Of a DNA stretch of 64,000 nt, positions 44,340 to 53,594 are shown piece after piece. The notes below the pieces were generated by a model. That model saw nothing but the letters and a program-made list of their open reading frames with translations, had not been told where the DNA came from and did no database searches. A program made the translations under genes and the position numbers. The first letter of the stretch is position 1. Each line of letters opens with the position of its first letter. The DNA comes from DATJGR01 sp041739525 (GTDB lineage: Bacteria > Pseudomonadota > Gammaproteobacteria > Pseudomonadales > Azotimanducaceae). Location of the stretch: the NCBI GenBank assembly GCA_041739525.1, contig JBGSNQ010000022.1, forward strand, positions 62,001 to 126,000. The letters run 5' to 3'.

Positions 44340-44888
44340 CTACGGTGCCGGCTTGGTCTCGAGTTCGTTCTTGATCGACTGCACACCTGCAACCGAGCGA
44401 ACGACTTCCGTTGCGGTGCTCTTTTCGTTCGCGGAGTCCACGAAACCGGACAGCTGCACGATGCCGTTGACGGTGGTGACGTTGATCTGACGCGCCTTCG
44501 TAACCGGGTTGGCAACGAGCGCGGCCTTCACCTTCGTCGTGAGCATTGTGTCGTCTACGGCGACGCCCGCGGTTCGATCCGAGCTGCGAACCTGCAAGTT
44601 GTCGCGCACGGACTTCACGCCGGTGACTTTCTTGGCATCCGCCACTGCCGCCGAGCGCTCCGCGTTCGATTCGACGAAACCGGAAAGTTGTACGACACCG
44701 CGGAAGGTCTCTACCTCGATGTGGCGCGCCTTAGTCGTCGAGTCGGCGACCAACGCGGCCTTTACCATCGTCGTTAGGGCTGCATCGTCGACGTATTCGC
44801 CAGGCGCCTGCTGAGTTTTGGTGGAAGCACATCCCGCCGCTAGCAGAATCGCTGCGAAGCCGATGCTCTTGATGTTTAGATTGCGCAC
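44340..44888 (-). CDS. two-BON-domain lipoprotein (OsmY-like)
   Basis: 182 residues from GTG 44888, preceded by GAGGGAA. Lipobox ILLAAGC near residue 20. Two BON domains in tandem: YVDDAALTTMVKAALVADS with VETFRGVVQLSGFVESN, then VDDTMLTTKVKAALVANP with VTTVNGIVQLSGFVDSA. This two-domain layout is that of OsmY, but with a lipid anchor. The first domain is close to the single-domain lipoprotein at 9767, indicating duplication. Confidence 0.93.
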   Translation of the reverse strand: MRNLNIKSIGFAAILLAAGCASTKTQQAPGEYVDDAALTTMVKAALVADSTTKARHIEVETFRGVVQLSGFVESNAERSAAVADAKKVTGVKSVRDNLQVRSSDRTAGVAVDDTMLTTKVKAALVANPVTKARQINVTTVNGIVQLSGFVDSANEKSTATEVVRSVAGVQSIKNELETKPAP

Positions 44889-45042
44889 GTGTGGTTCCCT
44901 CTAAAAAATGCGTAAGCACAGCGTAGGTGTCCTGCACGATTGCCGTCAGGTCCGCTTCGCTGGTTGCACTATCGGAGTCGTCCTACAGCGTGCTGCGCAG
45001 CCGGGCGAAGGTGTTGGCCATCGCGCAGCTTTGCGCGATCGC

Positions 45043-45435
45043 TCACAAGTCACGCCGCAACCGCACCCATGCGAGCGCCAGTCCGGCAAAACTCACGCCC
45101 ATCACGCCAATGGCAGTTGAGATGAGCGGACCCATCTCGGAAGGTAGTCCGTGAGTGATCCACTCCCACAGGTGAAACAGCGCGTGCAATGTCGGCCACG
45201 TTGCACCGGCAAACGCGAACGCGCCCGCCACTCGTCCCGGCCGAAATCCCGCGATCATGCCGACGCCGCTTGCGGCGAATGCGAAGCCGATGTCGGTGAT
45301 GAAGTGATGATTGAACGGGCCTGTGGCGGTTACGCCGGGCACGCTCGTGTACCACGCGGCGGGAGCTACGAGCATGTAGATGCCGTTGAGCAGGTGGACC
45401 AGCCCGAGAACCGCGAGTGACACGCGAACGAACAT
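45043..45435 (-). CDS. small four-helix membrane protein
   Basis: 130 residues from ATG 45435, with GGAG six bases before. About four transmembrane helices: VSLAVLGLVHLLNGIYMLVA, FITDIGFAFAASGVGMIAG, VAGAFAFAGATWPTLHALFH and a last one near STAIGVMGVSFAGLALAW. A conserved-looking HHFITDIG and HLWEW sit near the membrane edge. Function unknown. Divergent from the acid phosphatase. Confidence 0.7.
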   Translation of the reverse strand: MFVRVSLAVLGLVHLLNGIYMLVAPAAWYTSVPGVTATGPFNHHFITDIGFAFAASGVGMIAGFRPGRVAGAFAFAGATWPTLHALFHLWEWITHGLPSEMGPLISTAIGVMGVSFAGLALAWVRLRRDL

Positions 45436-45548
45436 CATGATCTCCAGATGAAGAACCCTCGTTGGCAATATGACGTATCGACGCCGCGGTTTGTGACTGA
45501 TCGTATGCCCTGATAAGGTCCGGCGCGGTAATTTGAGGAGAGAGCGGA

Positions 45549-46394
45549 ATGACGCCATATCGTCGGGAATCGATCGGTGCCTGGTTGTCGGTGGTCGTTT
45601 GCATAGTCGGTGTCTCGGGGTGTGCTGCGCGCAATGACACGCTCGTCGGGGTGCCGGAGATCGGACCCGGATACCTCGCCGGCTATCTGAAGCCGGAGGC
45701 GCTTCCCAACAGTCTTGCGTTGGTGCCCGCGGCGCCTGGGGCGGGATCGCTGGAAATGAGCGTCGACGAGGCATATGCCCGAAACGCGCTCGAGCTGCGT
45801 GATTCGCCGGCGTGGACGCTCGCGATATCCGACGCGGATCTGACCTTCCCGCACGCCGCGAATACGTTCGCGTGTGCGCTCGGGGCGGCGGTAACCGAAG
45901 CGGAAACGCCGCACCTATACACGTTGTTGCGGCGGACCTTGGCCGACGCGGGTGGTTCCACCCGCAACGCCAAGCGCCAATACAAACGGGCGCGGCCGTT
46001 CATGCTAAACAACGCGCCGTTGTGCCGCCCTGGCGACAGGGACTATCTGCAGAACGATGGGTCGTATCCCTCCGGGCACGCTGCCATCGGGGCAGCGTGG
46101 TCGTTGATTCTTGCGCAACTTGCGCCCGCGCAAGGCGACGCGATCGTGGCGCGCGGCCAGACGTTTGCCGCGAGTCGGGTGATCTGCAACGTGCATTGGC
46201 GAAGCGACACGATGCAGGGGCGCTACATGGGCGCCTACACGGTCTCACGGCTGCAAGCCGATCCGACGTTCCGAATCGACCTCGATGCCGCGCGCAAGGA
46301 ACTCGACGCGGCGCGGACCAAGGGAGGTGCCAGCGTCCGCGACTGTGACGCCGAGGCAGCGGCGATCGCTTTGCAGAAGAACCTGATTCCGTAG
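45549..46394 (+). CDS. class A non-specific acid phosphatase (PAP2 superfamily) lipoprotein
   Basis: 281 residues. The leader ends in a lipobox (GVSGC, about residue 25). The three PAP2 motifs are complete: KRQYKRARPFML (K..6..RP), SYPSGHAAIGAAW (PSGH) and SRVICNVHWRSD (SR..5..H..3..D). This combination marks class A bacterial acid phosphatases, which hydrolyse phosphomonoesters in the periplasm or at the outer membrane. GAGAG precedes the ATG. Confidence 0.93.
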   Translation: MTPYRRESIGAWLSVVVCIVGVSGCAARNDTLVGVPEIGPGYLAGYLKPEALPNSLALVPAAPGAGSLEMSVDEAYARNALELRDSPAWTLAISDADLTFPHAANTFACALGAAVTEAETPHLYTLLRRTLADAGGSTRNAKRQYKRARPFMLNNAPLCRPGDRDYLQNDGSYPSGHAAIGAAWSLILAQLAPAQGDAIVARGQTFAASRVICNVHWRSDTMQGRYMGAYTVSRLQADPTFRIDLDAARKELDAARTKGGASVRDCDAEAAAIALQKNLIP

Positions 46395-46451
46395 CGGCCT
46401 GACGAGATCGTCAGTTGATTGTGCAATTGGCCGGGCTGTCGGGAGCCACCG

Positions 46452-46475
46452 CTTTTGCGGCAAGCGCCGCAAAAG
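46452..46475. terminator. perfect 10-bp stem-loop between phosphatase and hydrolase genes
   Basis: CTTTTGCGGC and GCCGCAAAAG pair fully around an AAGC loop, 58 bp after the phosphatase stop. It lacks a following T run, so termination strength is uncertain; it may act as an mRNA-stabilising 3' hairpin. Confidence 0.45.
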
Positions 46476-46506
46476 GAAAGCATGAAGAGAGAAGGGGAGT
46501 TTCCGA

Positions 46507-47541
46507 ATGAAAGCCATCGAGCGAGAACTGCAGGCGGTGGTCGATCTCGCAATTGGAGACGTAGGTCCTGGAGCGATCCTCGGCGTGACGGCGCCGCACC
46601 TCGGCCTCGAATGGAAAGGCGCATCGGGTGTGTTCAAGCGCGACGGTCGCAAGCGCCTGAAAGCAACCGATGGCTTTCGCATCGCCAGCATGTCGAAAAC
46701 GTTCACTGCCACGCTCTTAATGCAATTGGTCGAGCAGGGAAAACTGAGTCTCGACGCGCGACTGGGTGACTTCTTTCCGAGGGAGTTCGTGCGAAGGGTG
46801 CATCCGCGCGCCTCGGCCATCACGTTGGCGCACCTGCTCAATCACACCGCCGGGCTTTGGGACTTCGCCATGAGCGACGCGTGGGGTGCCGAGTTGCGCG
46901 GCGACCCGGGTAAGTTCCGTCATCCCGACGCAATCCTCGAATGGGCAGTGGCGCACGGCCAACCGGCCGGCGATGTGGGTGCCGGACACATTTATTCCGA
47001 CACCGGCTATGTGATTCTCGGTCACGTTCTGCAGCGGGTTACCGGTGTTGCGTACAAGACGCTGTGCCGCCGCCGCATATTCAAACCGTTGGGAATGGAG
47101 CAGACGTGGCTGGAGGGTCATGAAGAACCGCGGACGACGTTGTCGCACTCCTACTCCGGCCGGTGGGACGGATTGCAATTGAACGGCAGCGCGGACTGGG
47201 CGGCGGGTGGGCACGTGTCGACGGTGGACGATCTCGCGCGGTTCGTTCGCGGGCTCTTTCGCGACGCGGCGCTCGTTTCGCAAGCGAGCCTCGACCGCAT
47301 GCTGGTAACCGTGCCGACGCAGAGTCACCGTTATGGATTCGGTGTGGGCATCCGACGCGAGGCCGCGGAAGGTCGGCCGGAGACGGCGCAGACGTTCTGG
47401 GGACACTCGGGGCATTGGGGATCGTTCATGTTCTTCGTGCCGGCGTTGCGCGGGACCGTCACCGGCACGGTGAATCGCGCAGGGCAGGACAATCGCTGGC
47501 TGTTCTCGAAGATCGTCGGCTGTCTCGATCCGAACCGTTGA
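46507..47541 (+). CDS. serine hydrolase, class C beta-lactamase family
   Basis: 344 residues, no signal peptide. The active-site set of the penicillin-binding fold is present: RIASMSKTFTATLLMQL (SxxK, Ser about 60), HIYSDTGYVILG (YxD in place of YxN) and WGHSGHWGS (HxG). Other landmarks are LLNHTAGLWDF and AADWAAGGHVST-like NGSADWAAGGHVSTV. Members include esterases and D-amino peptidases; the substrate is unknown. The ribosome site is AGAAGGGG. Convergent with the phosphatase-family gene at 47575. Confidence 0.92.
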   Translation: MKAIERELQAVVDLAIGDVGPGAILGVTAPHLGLEWKGASGVFKRDGRKRLKATDGFRIASMSKTFTATLLMQLVEQGKLSLDARLGDFFPREFVRRVHPRASAITLAHLLNHTAGLWDFAMSDAWGAELRGDPGKFRHPDAILEWAVAHGQPAGDVGAGHIYSDTGYVILGHVLQRVTGVAYKTLCRRRIFKPLGMEQTWLEGHEEPRTTLSHSYSGRWDGLQLNGSADWAAGGHVSTVDDLARFVRGLFRDAALVSQASLDRMLVTVPTQSHRYGFGVGIRREAAEGRPETAQTFWGHSGHWGSFMFFVPALRGTVTGTVNRAGQDNRWLFSKIVGCLDPNR

Positions 47542-47574
47542 CCCTGGCGCCGCCGCGCGGCATCCGCACGTACG

Positions 47575-48273
47575 TCAGGTGAGTTGCGTCGGCGCGAGCG
47601 TGATACCGGTGGCGAGGTGCGCAGCTTCGTTGAAGCGTCGAACCACGATCTGATTGCCAACGAGCACGATGTGGCTGATCGAGCCGTTGTCGGCACCGGT
47701 GAAGGCGAATGGCCTGGCGCCGGTTGCGTGTGCGAGCACGTGCGCAATGACGCCGCCGTGCACCACTGCCACAACCAGTTGGTCGGAGTGTTTCGCGGCG
47801 ATGCGGTGCAGCGCCGGCATGATCCGATCGTGCAGTTGTTGCCATGACTCCGCGCCGGGAATCACGTCCCATCGTTGCTCGGCGTGCACCCGCTGATAGA
47901 TCGGGTCGTTCTGGTGCGCGCGAATTCGCAGCAGGCCGCCTTCCCATTCGCCGAGGTGAACTTCGCGCAGGTCGCGTTCGACGATCGGCGTTAGCCCCAG
48001 TTCGCCGCACAAGGGCTCGGCCGTTTCGGTGGTACGGCGCAGGTTCGTGACGTATACAGCCGCGATCTTTTCGTGACGTAAACGCTGTGTAACGCGGCGC
48101 GCCTGCTCGCGACCGTTGGGGTGCAGCTCGGGGTCGCCTTGTCCGTCGACCAGCGGGAACGGTGCTTCCGTAGTTGCGGCGCGCGACTCACCGTGTCGCA
48201 CCAGCAGAATCTCGGTAGCCCCGGGCGGCCGCGCGAACGTCTGCTGACGGTACTCCTGCTTCGCCTTACTCAT
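47575..48273 (-). CDS. histidine phosphatase family protein (phosphoglycerate-mutase-like)
   Basis: 232 residues. The catalytic motif is LLVRHGESRA near residue 26, and the second His lies in VVAVVHGGVIAHVLAH. ELHPNGREQARRV and VYVTNLRRTTETAEPL are typical of the family, which covers sugar-phosphate and nucleotide phosphatases. Its start overlaps the end of qmcA by eight bases on the same strand, so it is the third gene of an nfeD-qmcA operon. Confidence 0.93.
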   Translation of the reverse strand: MSKAKQEYRQQTFARPPGATEILLVRHGESRAATTEAPFPLVDGQGDPELHPNGREQARRVTQRLRHEKIAAVYVTNLRRTTETAEPLCGELGLTPIVERDLREVHLGEWEGGLLRIRAHQNDPIYQRVHAEQRWDVIPGAESWQQLHDRIMPALHRIAAKHSDQLVVAVVHGGVIAHVLAHATGARPFAFTGADNGSISHIVLVGNQIVVRRFNEAAHLATGITLAPTQLT

Positions 48274-49189
48274 TGGTGGTCTTGCGCATCACCGTGGTTG
48301 CTGTCGAGATCATCGACGCCAGGTCGGTGAGATCGGCAGGTACCACCAACGTGGTGCTCTCCTTCGCGAGTTTGCCGAATTCGCCGAGGTAGGTCTCCGC
48401 AACGCGCAGCTGCATCGCTTCGTGTCCGCCCGCCGTCTGCAGGGCAGCGGCAACCTGGCGCAACCCTTCGGCGGTTGCGGTGGCGACCGCGAGAATCGCT
48501 TCGGCCTGGCCTTGGGCTTCGTTGATCTGTTGTTGCTTCGACGCCTCGGATGCCTTGATGACGCGCTGTTTGTCGCCTTCCGCTTCGTTGATCTTCGCGT
48601 CGCGTTCGCCTTCCGACGTGAGCACTACGGCGCGCTTCTCCCGCTCCGCGCGCATCTGCTTTTCCATCGCACTCAGAACATCGTGCGGAGGATTGATGTT
48701 CTTGATCTCGTAGCGCAGCACCTTCACCCCCCACGGCTCGGTGGCCTTGTCGAGTTCGAGCACGATGTTGGCGTTGATCGCGCCGCGCTCTTCGAAGGTG
48801 CGGTCGAGATCGATCTTGCCGATCTCGCTGCGCAGCGTGGTTTGTGCGAGCTGTGTGATCGCGAACACGTGATCGGCGATGCCGTACGACGTGCGTTGCG
48901 CGTCGAGCACGCGCAGATACAGCACCCCGTCTACGCCCACCTGGACGTTGTCGCGCGTGATACACGTTTGTTCGGGGATGTCGATTGCGTCTTCTTTGAG
49001 GCTGTGGCGGTACGCGATGGTTTCGATGAACGGAATCAGGATGTGGAAGCCGGCCTGCAGCGTGCGGCTGTACTTGCCGAGATTTTCCACGACATACGCA
49101 CTTTGTTGCGGAACTACCGTTGCGGTCTTGGCGATCAGAATCACCGCAACCACTGCAACGATCAACGCGACGAAACCCACAGAATCCAT
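48266..49189 (-). CDS. qmcA: SPFH/stomatin-like membrane protein QmcA
   Basis: 307 residues. An N-terminal membrane helix (VALIVAVVAVILIAKTA) precedes the SPFH domain (VVENLGKYSRTLQAGFHILI, LPF-like IPFIETIAYRH, CITRDNVQVGVDGVLYLRV, LRSEIGKIDLDRTFEERGAI). A long coiled coil follows (about 185-260) with ERDAKINEAEGDKQRVIKAS. Stomatin-type proteins scaffold membrane microdomains and regulate proteases. It is paired with NfeD nine bases upstream, the standard arrangement. Confidence 0.93.
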   Translation of the reverse strand: MDSVGFVALIVAVVAVILIAKTATVVPQQSAYVVENLGKYSRTLQAGFHILIPFIETIAYRHSLKEDAIDIPEQTCITRDNVQVGVDGVLYLRVLDAQRTSYGIADHVFAITQLAQTTLRSEIGKIDLDRTFEERGAINANIVLELDKATEPWGVKVLRYEIKNINPPHDVLSAMEKQMRAEREKRAVVLTSEGERDAKINEAEGDKQRVIKASEASKQQQINEAQGQAEAILAVATATAEGLRQVAAALQTAGGHEAMQLRVAETYLGEFGKLAKESTTLVVPADLTDLASMISTATTVMRKTTNE

Positions 49190-49198
49190 TTTGTTCTC

Positions 49199-49630
49199 CT
49201 ACTCGGCTTGTATGCGCAGCGTGATTCCGTCGATGCCGACGACGCGCGCGGTCGCGCCCGCCGCTATCGGAGTGGCGCCGACGTTGCGTGCAGTCCAGGT
49301 GCTGCCGCGATGAGCGATACGACACTCGGCATCGGGTGCGAGCGCATCTGCGATGCGTATGCGCTCATCGATGAGGTCGTCCTTTCGGTCAGGTATTTTC
49401 GGCCGCAGCGCGGCGTAAACGCGACGGCGAAACAACACCATCGAGCCGATCGACAGGACGGCGAACAGTGACCACTCCGCCCACTGCGGCAGTTCCGCCG
49501 CGTTGACAGCGACGATGCCAGTGATGACTGCCGCGACACCGATGAAGACGAGATAGAACTCCGCTTCGATGAAAAACAGCTCGGCACCGAGCAACAGCGC
49601 GCCGATGACGATCCAGGTCCACCACGCCAT
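49199..49630 (-). CDS. NfeD family membrane protein
   Basis: 143 residues: membrane helices (WTWIVIGALLLGAELFF; YLVFIGVAAVITGIVAVN; EWSLFAVLSIGSMVLF) and a C-terminal OB-fold (DAECRIAHRGSTWTARNVGA, ATARVVGIDGITLRI). It is the short NfeD type without protease domain, the usual partner of a stomatin/QmcA. First gene of the three-gene operon. Confidence 0.93.
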   Translation of the reverse strand: MAWWTWIVIGALLLGAELFFIEAEFYLVFIGVAAVITGIVAVNAAELPQWAEWSLFAVLSIGSMVLFRRRVYAALRPKIPDRKDDLIDERIRIADALAPDAECRIAHRGSTWTARNVGATPIAAGATARVVGIDGITLRIQAE

Positions 49631-49772
49631 ATCGTGTATTCCGTAGGCCAGCAGGCAGGGCGGTGTTATAGCGCATGTGTCACGTGCCGACCAGCGTGCG
49701 CACCCGAGTTCGACAGTTGGTCACGTTCGTGCGACCGCTTGCACCCTCACTTACTACCCGCGTGACACACGT

Positions 49773-50534
49773 CTAGCCGGCGCGCGCAGCGGCTTCGCGA
49801 GCCGCACGAACCTTCTCGTTCGTCTGGTTGAACAGCAACTCGCGGCGCGTTTTTTCCTCGGCCTCGGTGAGTTTCTTCTGGCCCCATTCGCGATTGACAG
49901 CGAAACCCTTCTGAACCGCCGGTCGCGCGCCCACTTCGTCGACCCAGCGCTTCACGTTCGGGTACTTCTCCCAGACCTGCTCGTCGATCAATCGGTTGAG
50001 CAACATCGCCCACGGCCACGTGATCATGTCGGCGATGCTGTAGTCCTCGCCCGCGAGGAACCTGTTCGCGCCGAGTTGCGCGTCCATTACGCCGCACAGC
50101 CGATCCACTTCGCCGACGAACCGTTTGGTGCCGTATTCGAGTTGCTTCGGATCGTCGGCGATGTTCTTCGCGTAGTTCTTGAAGTGATTCGCGTTGCCCA
50201 TCATCGGGCCCAGGTTCGCCATCTGCCAATGTACCCACTGCAGCACCTTGTAGCGTTCGGCAGGCGCCTTTGGCAGGAATCTGCCGCTCTTGTCGGCGAG
50301 GTATTCGAGGATCGCACCCGATTCGAAAATCGAGATCGGCTTGCCGCCGCCGAGTGGTGCGTGATCGGTGATTGCAGGCATACGATTGTTCGGACTGATA
50401 CGCAGGAACTCGGCTTTGAACTGATCGCCGCCGCCGATGTCGACCGGGAGCGTGCGGTATTCGAGCCCACATTCCTCGAGCATGATGGTGACCTTCCAGC
50501 CGTTCGGCGTGGGCCAGTAGTGAACGTCGATCAT
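49773..50534 (-). CDS. YfcG-like glutathione S-transferase / disulfide-bond oxidoreductase
   Basis: 253 residues from the ATG at 50534, with AGGAG upstream. The N-terminal thioredoxin-fold (MIDVHYWPTPNGWKVTIMLE, ISPNNRMPAITDH, IFESGAILEYLADKSGRF) closely matches the Nu-class YfcG pattern, with TPNG at the glutathione site. The C-terminal helical domain includes ANRFLAGEDYSIADMITWPW. YfcG-type enzymes reduce disulfides with glutathione. The frame extends to 50933, but the family start is clear. Confidence 0.92.
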   Translation of the reverse strand: MIDVHYWPTPNGWKVTIMLEECGLEYRTLPVDIGGGDQFKAEFLRISPNNRMPAITDHAPLGGGKPISIFESGAILEYLADKSGRFLPKAPAERYKVLQWVHWQMANLGPMMGNANHFKNYAKNIADDPKQLEYGTKRFVGEVDRLCGVMDAQLGANRFLAGEDYSIADMITWPWAMLLNRLIDEQVWEKYPNVKRWVDEVGARPAVQKGFAVNREWGQKKLTEAEEKTRRELLFNQTNEKVRAAREAAARAG

Positions 50535-50643
50535 GGAAACTCCTTCGAATGGGAAGAGCGTTGTTCCGGATGATATCGATTCAGCGCGGTGAGTGAATGC
50601 GCGCGGGTGTACTCTCGCTTGGGCGATGCAGAAGGCGGAGACG

Positions 50644-51057
50644 ATGATTACGAAGACGTGTGGGTTGGCGCTGGCGCTCGCACTCGCTGCATGGCAGCCG
50701 ATCATGGCGGCGGAAGCGGGGGATCTGTGGCAAGTGACCTCGGCGATGTCGATGCCGGGCATGCCCGCGATGCCGGCGCGTGCGTCGAGCACGTGTATGG
50801 CTACGACCTGGTCGCAGCCGCCCGGCGGCGCGAACAACTCGTGCACGCGCACGGACTTCCACGTCGACGGTGCGAAGGCGACGTGGACGGAGACGTGTAC
50901 GAATCCACCGATGACCGGCCACGGCGAGGTCACCCGTCAGGGCAGCGACAAATTCAGCGGCGCGATCACGTTCGCGGCGCCGCAGGGTATGCCGGCCGGC
51001 AACATGACCATCAAGCTCGACGGCAACCGCGTCGGCGCGTGCGACGCGACGCAGTAA
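50644..51057 (+). CDS. DUF3617 family exported protein
   Basis: 137 residues from the ATG at 50644 (GGAG upstream; ATG 50626 is another choice). A signal peptide (CGLALALALAAWQPIMAAEA) is followed by GDLWQVTSAMSMPGMPAMPA and four cysteines, as in DUF3617 proteins (G.W.....M.MPGMP...P.....C). Function unknown. It ends nine bases before the oxygenase gene, so the two may be co-transcribed. Confidence 0.85.
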   Translation: MITKTCGLALALALAAWQPIMAAEAGDLWQVTSAMSMPGMPAMPARASSTCMATTWSQPPGGANNSCTRTDFHVDGAKATWTETCTNPPMTGHGEVTRQGSDKFSGAITFAAPQGMPAGNMTIKLDGNRVGACDATQ

Positions 51058-51065
51058 AGGCGCGC

Positions 51066-52058
51066 GTGACCGATCTGCCCATCATCGATGTTGCGCCGCT
51101 GGTCCATGGATCCTCTGACGGCGCACGTGTGGCGCAGCAGATCGGTGCGGCGTGTCGCGACACGGGTTTCTTCTACGTGGTCGGGCATGGTGTCGATCGT
51201 GCGCTCGCCTCACGGCTCGAATCGGCGAGCAGAGCGTTTTTCGCACTCGACATCTCGGAGAAGCTGCGTGTTCGGATGGATCTCGGTGGACGCGCATGGC
51301 GCGGATACTTCCCGGTCGGCGGTGAATTGACGTCCGGCATCCCCGACGACAAGGAAGGCCTCTACTTCGGCGCGGAGCTCGACGAACGCGATCCGCGTGT
51401 GATGGCCGCGACGCCCCTGCACGGTCGCAATCTATTCCCGCAACGGCCGGACCTGCGCCCCATCGTGCTCGCGTGGCTCGACGAGATGACTCGCCTCGCG
51501 CACGCGTTGATGCGCGGTATCGCACTCAGCCTTGGACTGGATGCAGACTACTTCTTCGATCGCTACACGCGCGATCCGCTCGTGCTGTTCCGAATCTTCA
51601 ACTATCCGGGAATTTCCGCGCGCACCCCATCATCAGATCGTTGGGGTGTGGGCGAACACACCGACTACGGCGTATTGACGATTCTGAAGCAGGACGACGT
51701 GGGAGGATTGCAGGTGAAGAGCCGCGGCGGATGGGTCTCGGCACCGCCCGTTACCGACTCGTTCGTGTGTAATATCGGTGACATGCTCGATCGGATGACG
51801 CGCGGCTTGTATCGATCAACTGCGCATCGCGTCATGAACGGGAGCGGGGTGGATCGTCTGTCGTTTCCGTTCTTCTTCGATCCGAACTTCGATTCTGTTG
51901 TGCAGCCGATCGAAACTCTGGCGGTGGAAGAATTCGTCGACGATCGCGAGCTGCGCTGGGATCGATCGAGCGTGCATGCATTTGACGGCACTTACGGCGA
52001 CTATGTACTCGGCAAGGTGGGCAGGGTGTTCCCTGCGCTCAGGCGGAGTGTTCTTTAG
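51066..52058 (+). CDS. isopenicillin-N-synthase-like 2-oxoglutarate/Fe(II) oxygenase
   Basis: 330 residues from GTG 51066, with AAAGG upstream. The N-terminal DIOX domain (LPIIDVAPLVHG, CRDTGFFYVVGHGVD) precedes the jelly-roll core, with iron ligands in GVGEHTDYG (HxD) and the distal His in STAHRVMNGSGVDRLSFPFF, where RLS binds 2-oxoglutarate. Members hydroxylate or cyclise small molecules; the substrate is not evident. Confidence 0.92.
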   Translation: MTDLPIIDVAPLVHGSSDGARVAQQIGAACRDTGFFYVVGHGVDRALASRLESASRAFFALDISEKLRVRMDLGGRAWRGYFPVGGELTSGIPDDKEGLYFGAELDERDPRVMAATPLHGRNLFPQRPDLRPIVLAWLDEMTRLAHALMRGIALSLGLDADYFFDRYTRDPLVLFRIFNYPGISARTPSSDRWGVGEHTDYGVLTILKQDDVGGLQVKSRGGWVSAPPVTDSFVCNIGDMLDRMTRGLYRSTAHRVMNGSGVDRLSFPFFFDPNFDSVVQPIETLAVEEFVDDRELRWDRSSVHAFDGTYGDYVLGKVGRVFPALRRSVL

Positions 52059-52102
52059 GTTGTTGATTTCCAGTTGTAGTTTTCAGGGAGTGAAGCATCT
52101 CG

Positions 52103-52681
52103 ATGAATACGCGTACGAGAAAGCAATGGACGTTTCTTCTGCTCGCACTCTCAGCGGTCGCATCGGTGCCGGCGGCGGCCGTGACGCTGACGGTGGGTAA
52201 GGCCAGCATTCAGCGGCTTTTCGTGGAAGGAGTGTTCAACAGGGACGGCCGCTGGTACCTGCAGGAGGGCGTGTGTTACGCGTATCTGGACTCGCCGCGC
52301 ACCTGGCTCGCGGGTGGTCGCGTTCACATCGAGGCGCGCTTGTCGTCGCAACTCGGTGTCGAGATGTCGGGGAACTGCGTCGGAAATCCGCTGACGGCGA
52401 AGGTGGAAATGTCGGGGCGCCTGATGGGCTCGGGCACGACACTCGCGCTTGTGGAAGTGAAGATCGACCGCATCGATGATGCGGCAACAGGTAGCGAACT
52501 CGAAGTTCTGCAAGCGCTGATTCCGGCGCCGCCGCCGCTCGACGTGTTGAAGACCATCCGCGAACGGCTCGCGGATTCGGAAGACGTACCGATCACGGTG
52601 GAAAAGCTGTCGATTGACTCGGTGACCACGTCGGATACCGACGTTGCGGTTCAGTTCGACTTTGCGTTGCGCGCGCCATAG
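52103..52681 (+). CDS. exported hypothetical protein, possibly DUF1439/YceB-like
   Basis: 192 residues. A signal peptide (WTFLLLALSAVASVPAAAVT) is followed by a beta-rich domain (VGKASIQRLFVEGVFNRDGR; CYAYLDSPRTWLAGGRVHIE) and a helix (PPPLDVLKTIRERLADSED). The layout resembles YceB-type lipid-binding-like proteins, but there is no lipobox and I am not certain of the family. It lies 44 bp after the oxygenase on the same strand. Confidence 0.65.
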   Translation: MNTRTRKQWTFLLLALSAVASVPAAAVTLTVGKASIQRLFVEGVFNRDGRWYLQEGVCYAYLDSPRTWLAGGRVHIEARLSSQLGVEMSGNCVGNPLTAKVEMSGRLMGSGTTLALVEVKIDRIDDAATGSELEVLQALIPAPPPLDVLKTIRERLADSEDVPITVEKLSIDSVTTSDTDVAVQFDFALRAP

Positions 52682-53182
52682 CGGGTGGGGTTGTGGCCAT
52701 TGCGAGCTCGTGGACAGCTCTGATCCATAAGCGATCTGGTGAGGGGAGTGGAGTGGCCGCCCCTCGACGATGCGGTTCGGTCGCGACTCCACGTGGGTGC
52801 GAAATTGTTCGGGTCTTCGAAGTCCGTCGGCTGCGACTTGAACACGGCGCGAATCGACGCGGGTCGCCGCGATGGGTCTGACTTCAAGGTGTCGATGACG
52901 CTGGGCGACCAGCGTGGTCGATTTGTTCGAGCGGGCTTGGTTTATCAGTGAGGGGGTCGGTTGTGCAATCGGCCTGCGTTGCGCGAGATGTCGCGCCGGT
53001 CGACGACCGTCGCGGTGGCGGTCGCACGGTGGGCGGCGAGATTGGACCATCGCCCTAATCGATTCTTTGAGGTGATGTGTGCGCGTTCTGTCCGTACGCA
53101 CACCGCCAGGCCCTGGTCGTCGCGCACAACTCCACCAGCGCAATCTCGTCCCCAACAAGCCGCATTTGATTTGGGCGATGGT
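52682..53182. other. 501-bp stretch, no gene seen
   Basis: Frames here are short and arginine-rich on both strands. It separates the exported hypothetical from the broken alpha/beta hydrolase on the other strand. Confidence 0.5.
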
Positions 53183-53590
53183 TCAAATGTGGCTGACGAA
53201 CGCCACGGACTCATCGAGATCCCGCGTATGTTCGGCGGTGACGCCTTCAGCCGTCAGGCGATCTGCATACAGCTGGCCTGCGTCGACCAGAGGGTCGTGG
53301 TCTGCCGTTACGACGAGTGCGGTGGGCAGGCCGGCGTACGATTTCGCCACGATCGGCGAAGCGCGCCAGTCGTTTCCTTCGCTGCTTAGAACCCGCACCC
53401 GGAACGCGCCGTCAGCCGTATTGACGGTCTCGTCGCTGCTCGGCATTTCGAGCGCCGGATTCGGCGGACGTTGCACGCGCAGCGACAGGATCTTCGCGCG
53501 CGCGTCTGCCGGCGTGAACTGACTGAACGGCAACACGCCGCTCGCGTTCAGCGCATCTACGACAGCCTGCGACTGCGGATCGAGCGCCGC
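53183..53590 (-). pseudogene. alpha/beta hydrolase (acetyl-esterase type) with its core deleted
   Basis: The reverse frame reads ALDPQSQAVVDALNASGVLP and ADARAKILSLRVQRPPNPAL, the typical N-terminus of HSL-type esterases. It then jumps from DGAFRVRVL directly to NDWRASPIVAKSYAGLPTAL and VVTADHDPLVDAGQLYADRL, the C-terminal region containing the catalytic Asp. The oxyanion HGGG and the GDSAG serine region (about 150 residues) are absent. The family's start codon region is also out of frame with the available ATG. It follows the cyclase stop immediately. Confidence 0.8.
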
Positions 53591-53594
53591 GCAT

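Noticed and set aside
49677..50573. 298-residue forward frame opposite the YfcG-like gene
   Set aside because: Antisense shadow; the reverse frame has complete glutathione-transferase motifs.
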